Part shown: piece after piece, positions 60,854-64,000 of the stretch | Position numbering within the stretch: the stretch's first letter is position 1 | Layout of the letters: every line of letters begins with the position of its first letter | Assembly: GCA_020160935.1 (NCBI GenBank) | Contig: JAIUPL010000021.1 | Coordinates: 1-64,000 of the forward strand | Origin: Bacteroidota bacterium | GTDB taxonomy: Bacteria; Bacteroidota; Bacteroidia; Chitinophagales; Saprospiraceae | DNA: 64,000 bases | Reading direction: 5' to 3' | The notes under the pieces: model-generated | Database searches by the model: none | Told to the model about the DNA's origin: nothing | The model's input: the letters and a program-made list of their open reading frames with translations, nothing else | Program-made: the position numbers and the translations under genes

Positions 60854-61137
60854 GCAAGGTATTGTTCTATGTATTATTCGGTTTTGTGGCCATCCTGGGC
60901 GTTTATTACGTTGGAAGCAGCCTTTTCGGCCGTTTTTCCTTGTGGAATGCCCATCCGGTGGTTGCCCGGGTTATACTGCTTCTGGCAGCAGCCCTGGGCG
61001 CCCGCGTATTGTACTGGGCATACCAGATGGGTGAATTGCAAAACCGATGGCTCGCCGGAGCAGGCGCGGTGGTGTTGGCCTTGATTTCTTTCCAGGCTGT
61101 GCTGTTGCTGGGCGCGGTGACGCTGGGGAGGAGATAG
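60850..61137 (+). CDS. Small three-helix membrane protein, coupled to the GMC pair
   Basis: 95 residues. Three hydrophobic helices: MSKVLFYVLFGFVAILGVYYVG, VVARVILLLAAALGARVLYWAY and WLAGAGAVVLALISFQAVLLLGAV. The ATG overlaps the stop of the subunit 3 gene (ATGA), so translation is coupled. I recognise no family. Its position suggests a membrane anchor or accessory for the GMC dehydrogenase, but that is inference. A run of GTCGAC/GACGACAGTC words (61137-61182) follows before the convergent hydrolase gene. Confidence 0.65.
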   Translation: MSKVLFYVLFGFVAILGVYYVGSSLFGRFSLWNAHPVVARVILLLAAALGARVLYWAYQMGELQNRWLAGAGAVVLALISFQAVLLLGAVTLGRR

Positions 61138-61182
61138 TCGACAGACGACAGTCAACAGTCGTCAGACGAAAGGTGTCAGTCG

Positions 61183-62013
61183 TCAGTTGGCCGGGAGGTG
61201 TTGTTTCATCCAGTTAAAGGTGTATTCAAACACTTCAGCCTTTTCATTTTCATTGTGCAACTCATGGTAAAGCCCATCCCATTCCTGGTGTGTCACATCA
61301 CCTTTTACCCTTTCGGCGAATGCCTTTGTGGCAACAGGTGAAATGATTTTGTCGCCCGTGCCATGCAACAACAGCAATGGCATCGGCACTTCCCCTTTGT
61401 ACGAATCCAGCCAGTCAGCGGCATCCATCAGCGCGATGCCTGCGGCTGCACTGATTTTATCATGAACCAGGGGATCGTTTTTGTAAGCCTCCACGACTGC
61501 TTTGTCTTGAGAAATAAAATGTGCTGCCAGGTTGGTTGGCAACGTGAGTGTGGGCATAAATTTCCGCATCAGTTTACCTACAAGCACTTTGATAGCGGGC
61601 GCTTCAAACGCCAATTGTATCCAGGGACTGGTAGCAATCAAGCCTTTTAGTTCCGGTTTGCGGCGCAGCGCATAATTCAACACCAGGTTGCCGCCCATGG
61701 AATGCCCGTACAGGAACAAGGGCGTATCAGGGTATAATTCCGCTGTTTTTTCCAGCAGCAGTCCAATATCGTCCAGAAAAGCATCCAGATCTTTCACATG
61801 GCCTCTGGGGCCGCCACTACGGCCGTAGCCCTGGTGATCAAAACCAACCACAGCCACCCCATGTGCATTGTACCATTCCGCTACATGCTGATAGCGGCCT
61901 ATGTGTTCGCCCTGTCCGTGGGCTAAAGCGATAACGGCAATCGGGTTCGCCACAGGCCAGTGCGCAGCATACAACTCGATTCCCTGACTATTTTTCCAGT
62001 TTAATGCGTTCAT
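61183..62013 (-). CDS. Alpha/beta hydrolase, monoacylglycerol lipase-like
   Basis: 276 residues. Serine hydrolase 4 family: ELYAAHWPV, oxyanion motif LAHGQGEHIGRYQHVAEWYNAHG, GFDHQGYGRSGGPRGHV, nucleophile FLYGHSMGGNLVLNYAL, the late Asp in LLLHGTGDKIISP and His in GLYHELHNENEKAEVF. It likely splits monoglycerides or related esters; no signal peptide. ATG 62013 (MNALNWKNSQG) is preferred; earlier in-frame starts run into the upstream OmpA gene's end. Spaced 34 bases from that gene. Confidence 0.88.
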   Translation of the reverse strand: MNALNWKNSQGIELYAAHWPVANPIAVIALAHGQGEHIGRYQHVAEWYNAHGVAVVGFDHQGYGRSGGPRGHVKDLDAFLDDIGLLLEKTAELYPDTPLFLYGHSMGGNLVLNYALRRKPELKGLIATSPWIQLAFEAPAIKVLVGKLMRKFMPTLTLPTNLAAHFISQDKAVVEAYKNDPLVHDKISAAAGIALMDAADWLDSYKGEVPMPLLLLHGTGDKIISPVATKAFAERVKGDVTHQEWDGLYHELHNENEKAEVFEYTFNWMKQHLPAN

Positions 62014-62047
62014 ATCTGTCTGAATTGATTGGTTGATACAGGTGCCA

Positions 62048-63613
62048 TCATTTGATAATTTCCTTGCCTTTTGGCCCGAACCGGACCAAAATAGCATCGG
62101 GGTGTTCAGGTTTTATGGTCTTTTTGTAGTATTTTTTTATATCACTATCGGTTCCTGTTGGGATAACGTAATAATACCATGCGCCTTCACCTTCCTGCCG
62201 CCAGAAAATTTCCGAAAAACTGCGCAGGTTTTTAGGCAGGGCATTCAATTCATTCGGGGTCGTATAAATTTGAACAGCATAACCTGCATAAGCGCCGTCG
62301 AGGGGGACAATATTTACCTGTCTGGACTGGCTTTTATCCATAGATCGTGCCGGACTGCCCGACTGATTGGAGCCATCCACTTTGTTGTTTCCCTGAAATT
62401 CCGGCAATGGTACCGAGTTATTTGCTTCCGGAAGTGGTTTGTTTTTGATTCGGGGTGGTTTGGGAACGTTTTTGACCAAATTTTGCTCCGATTGCGCGCG
62501 GGCTGCAATTTTCTCCTCTTCAATTACCTGTTCAATGCTCAACCAGGCATAGGGCTCTTGTGAAACGCTGGTGATGGTAAGTTCCACACGACGATTCTGA
62601 AGATGTTCTTCTTCCGTACAGGAAACGTCATTGGCACATTTATTTAGCAACTGAGTTTCACCATATCCTTTTGCTGTGATGCGTTCAGGCTCCACCCCGC
62701 CGTTAATAATATAATTGCGCGCAGCATCAGCCTGTTTTTGTGAAAGTTCCAGGTTATAAGCATCGTTTCCCCAGGAATCCGTGTGAAATCCGATTTCAAA
62801 TGACACATCCGGGTTGTCTCGTAAAAGCATGATAACCTGATCCAGTCCTTTTATATGACCATCAGATTGAGTCCACTTATCTCCTGGATTACTTTCCGGA
62901 TAATAGAGCACTGGTATGTGTTTTCCTACAACGGATCGTTCCAATATCACCGGGGCAGATAAAGGAATCACTTTATTGGTGCCGATTTGCTGGATTTTAT
63001 CACCTTTTGTGTAATCTGGCAGACCTTCCAGGCACAGCGCGCAGCCATTGTTATTGATATACACTTCAATACGTCGGCCAAGATAACCAGGTTTTCTAAG
63101 CATGACGAGGTAGCGATTTCCCTGATCAAAACGCTGTTGAAAAACCGAAGTTGTTTTCAGGTGCTGCACTGTTTCTGCCAAATCTCTGGTTCTGTTATAC
63201 ACTTCCACCGTTACGTCTTGTACCTCGATTTGATTTGTATTACCCGGGGCGATTTCTACTAATTGTGCATTCAGCAAATACCCGGGCTGACGATTCAAAA
63301 CAACCTTGAGAAATATTTTGGTGTTTTCCACCTTGAAGATGTCCTCTCGATCTTCAAATATATCTTTGCGGGTCACCATGCGGTACTGTCCGGCAGGCAG
63401 ACTGGTACTAAAATGTCCAAACGGACCTGAATTGAATGTACCAATCTCCTTGTTGTCCGGTATTGAATAGAGTGTAACTATTGCGTTTTCAATAAACCCG
63501 GCGTTGTTGTTTTCGTACACATAACCTTCCACTACAACTTGTGAAAAGGCAGAAAATGATACAAAAACGAGGAAAAAAGGCAGAAAGAAGAAGGAGTGTT
63601 TATGGTATTGCAT
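62048..63613 (-). CDS. OmpA-family protein with carboxypeptidase-like N-terminus and SPOR-like C-terminus
   Basis: 521 residues. Signal peptide MQYHKHSFFFLPFFLVFVSF. Residues ~25-110 form a carboxypeptidase-regulatory-like sandwich (VVVEGYVYENNNAGFIENAIV). An unassigned region follows, with INNNGCALCLEGLPDYTKGD. The OmpA/MotB peptidoglycan-binding domain is at ~260-360 (FEIGFHTDSWGNDAYNLELSQ, ARNYIINGGVEPERITAKGY, NRRVELTI). A linker leads to a C-terminal SPOR-like repeat (YAVQIYTTPNELNALPKNLR, WYYYVIPTGTDSDIKKYYKK). It probably links the envelope to peptidoglycan. Both terminal domains can bind the wall, which is unusual in one protein. Confidence 0.83.
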   Translation of the reverse strand: MQYHKHSFFFLPFFLVFVSFSAFSQVVVEGYVYENNNAGFIENAIVTLYSIPDNKEIGTFNSGPFGHFSTSLPAGQYRMVTRKDIFEDREDIFKVENTKIFLKVVLNRQPGYLLNAQLVEIAPGNTNQIEVQDVTVEVYNRTRDLAETVQHLKTTSVFQQRFDQGNRYLVMLRKPGYLGRRIEVYINNNGCALCLEGLPDYTKGDKIQQIGTNKVIPLSAPVILERSVVGKHIPVLYYPESNPGDKWTQSDGHIKGLDQVIMLLRDNPDVSFEIGFHTDSWGNDAYNLELSQKQADAARNYIINGGVEPERITAKGYGETQLLNKCANDVSCTEEEHLQNRRVELTITSVSQEPYAWLSIEQVIEEEKIAARAQSEQNLVKNVPKPPRIKNKPLPEANNSVPLPEFQGNNKVDGSNQSGSPARSMDKSQSRQVNIVPLDGAYAGYAVQIYTTPNELNALPKNLRSFSEIFWRQEGEGAWYYYVIPTGTDSDIKKYYKKTIKPEHPDAILVRFGPKGKEIIK

Positions 63614-63643
63614 GAATCCGCAGTTGGGAATGAAATGAACCCG

Positions 63644-63651
63644 CAAAATTA
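63644..63651 (-). promoter_or_regulatory. Bacteroidota -7 box TAATTTTG of the OmpA gene (minus strand)
   Basis: On the minus strand TAATTTTG ends 30 bases before the ATG at 63613. Confidence 0.5.
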
Positions 63652-63672
63652 AAAAGAGTTTCTGTTCGACTT

Positions 63673-64000
63673 ATGAGAATTGTGTATCTCGGCACACCCG
63701 AATTTGCGGTTGCGCCACTTCGTGTGTTACTGGAAAACGGATATCAGGTAGTGGGTGTTGTAACCGCGCCCGACAAACCCGGCGGAAGAATGGGTTTGCA
63801 GGTATCGGCAGTGAAAAAATTTGCCCTCGACCACGGGCTCCCTGTTCTTCAACCTGAAAAACTTAAAAATCCTGATTTTTTGGAACAATTACGCGCCTGG
63901 AAGGCTGACCTTCAGATAGTTGTCGCCTTTCGGATGCTTCCGGAAATTGTATGGAATATGCCACCTATGGGTACCATGAACCTGCATGGCTCCCTTTTGC
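63673..64000 (+). CDS. fmt: Methionyl-tRNA formyltransferase, 5' part cut by the window end
   Basis: 109 codons are present. MRIVYLGTPEFAVAPLRVLL is the standard Fmt N-terminus, then VTAPDKPGGRMGLQVSAVKKF, LPVLQPEKLKNPDFLEQL and MNLHGSLL, the start of the formyltetrahydrofolate site. In family members the next residues continue to the PxYRG motif, outside this window. The enzyme formylates the initiator Met-tRNA. It is divergent from the OmpA gene, and no clear -7 box precedes it. Confidence 0.93.
   Translation, partial: MRIVYLGTPEFAVAPLRVLLENGYQVVGVVTAPDKPGGRMGLQVSAVKKFALDHGLPVLQPEKLKNPDFLEQLRAWKADLQIVVAFRMLPEIVWNMPPMGTMNLHGSLL

Noticed and set aside
1-64000. tRNA, rRNA, prophage, toxin-antitoxin or restriction genes
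   Set aside because: Reading both strands I saw no tRNA cloverleaf, rRNA segment, integrase, capsid, methylase or toxin motif.

Overview
The window is about 64 kb of a Bacteroidota chromosome, most likely from the Saprospiria lineage (the lineage is my inference). It contains several type IX secretion (T9SS) sorting domains, SprB/gliding-type C-termini, TonB-linked CarboxypepD_reg domains, DUF5686, a LytS/LytTR pair and head-GIN proteins. No convincing Shine-Dalgarno sites are visible. Fourteen exact copies of the Bacteroidota -7 promoter word TAnnTTTG lie just upstream of genes. There are no rRNA, tRNA, CRISPR, phage or transposase genes. This is core chromosome with scattered accessory pieces.

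Layout. 0.2-10.7 kb: secreted and envelope proteins (cyanophycinase-like S51 protein, S9 oligopeptidase lipoprotein, IgGFc_binding/SprB/CHU_C protein, DUF5686 outer-membrane protein, DUF1684 protein, CBS protein). 10.7-19.5 kb: an 88-bp-arm inverted repeat, exported superoxide dismutase, peptide-binding lipoprotein, glycosyltransferase, LolD, alkaline phosphatase, a TTG-started phosphohexomutase (GlmM type) and a cysteine desulfurase. 19.5-26.3 kb: TonB-dependent receptor, a G-free tandem-repeat leader, a TPR-like secreted protein, and a two-component pair whose kinase carries an N-terminal DUF4097-like repeat domain. 26.3-38.2 kb: housekeeping genes (malic enzyme, MsrB, di-haem peroxidase, thioredoxin/dockerin-like T9SS protein, RibD, head-GIN protein, DUF1573, RecF, NadE, RimO, DinB-like). 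38.2-42.5 kb: the aromatic amino acid operon. 42.7-46.8 kb: two large paralogues of unknown function, with AT-rich 5' parts, and a 0.96-kb gene-free region. 46.8-64 kb: ValS, pirin, LuxE-like synthetase, YCII/ECF42 sigma module, copper-type P-ATPase, MFS transporter, GMC oxidoreductase with its small partner, lipase-like hydrolase, OmpA protein, and the 5' part of fmt.

The main result is a complete transcription attenuator at 38212-38423, upstream of prephenate dehydratase. It has a consensus promoter and a 30-codon leader peptide in which 11 of residues 7-18 are Phe or Tyr. A perfect 13-bp terminator with a U run follows, and a competing antiterminator segment lies between the aromatic codons and the leader stop. 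The four genes behind it (prephenate dehydratase, aminotransferase, prephenate dehydrogenase, DAHP synthase-chorismate mutase) make exactly the two amino acids that the leader reads.

A second theme is structural. Many transcription-unit ends carry their own long inverted repeat, each different in sequence. The arms are built from short repeated words, often start within a few bases of a stop codon, and in places run into coding ends. Related low-complexity repeats fill the leader at 21786-21928 and precede the sigma-factor gene, whose conserved N-terminus has no canonical start codon. Start sites were chosen from signal peptides, family N-termini and promoter position. All calls rest on reading the sequence, without database searches.
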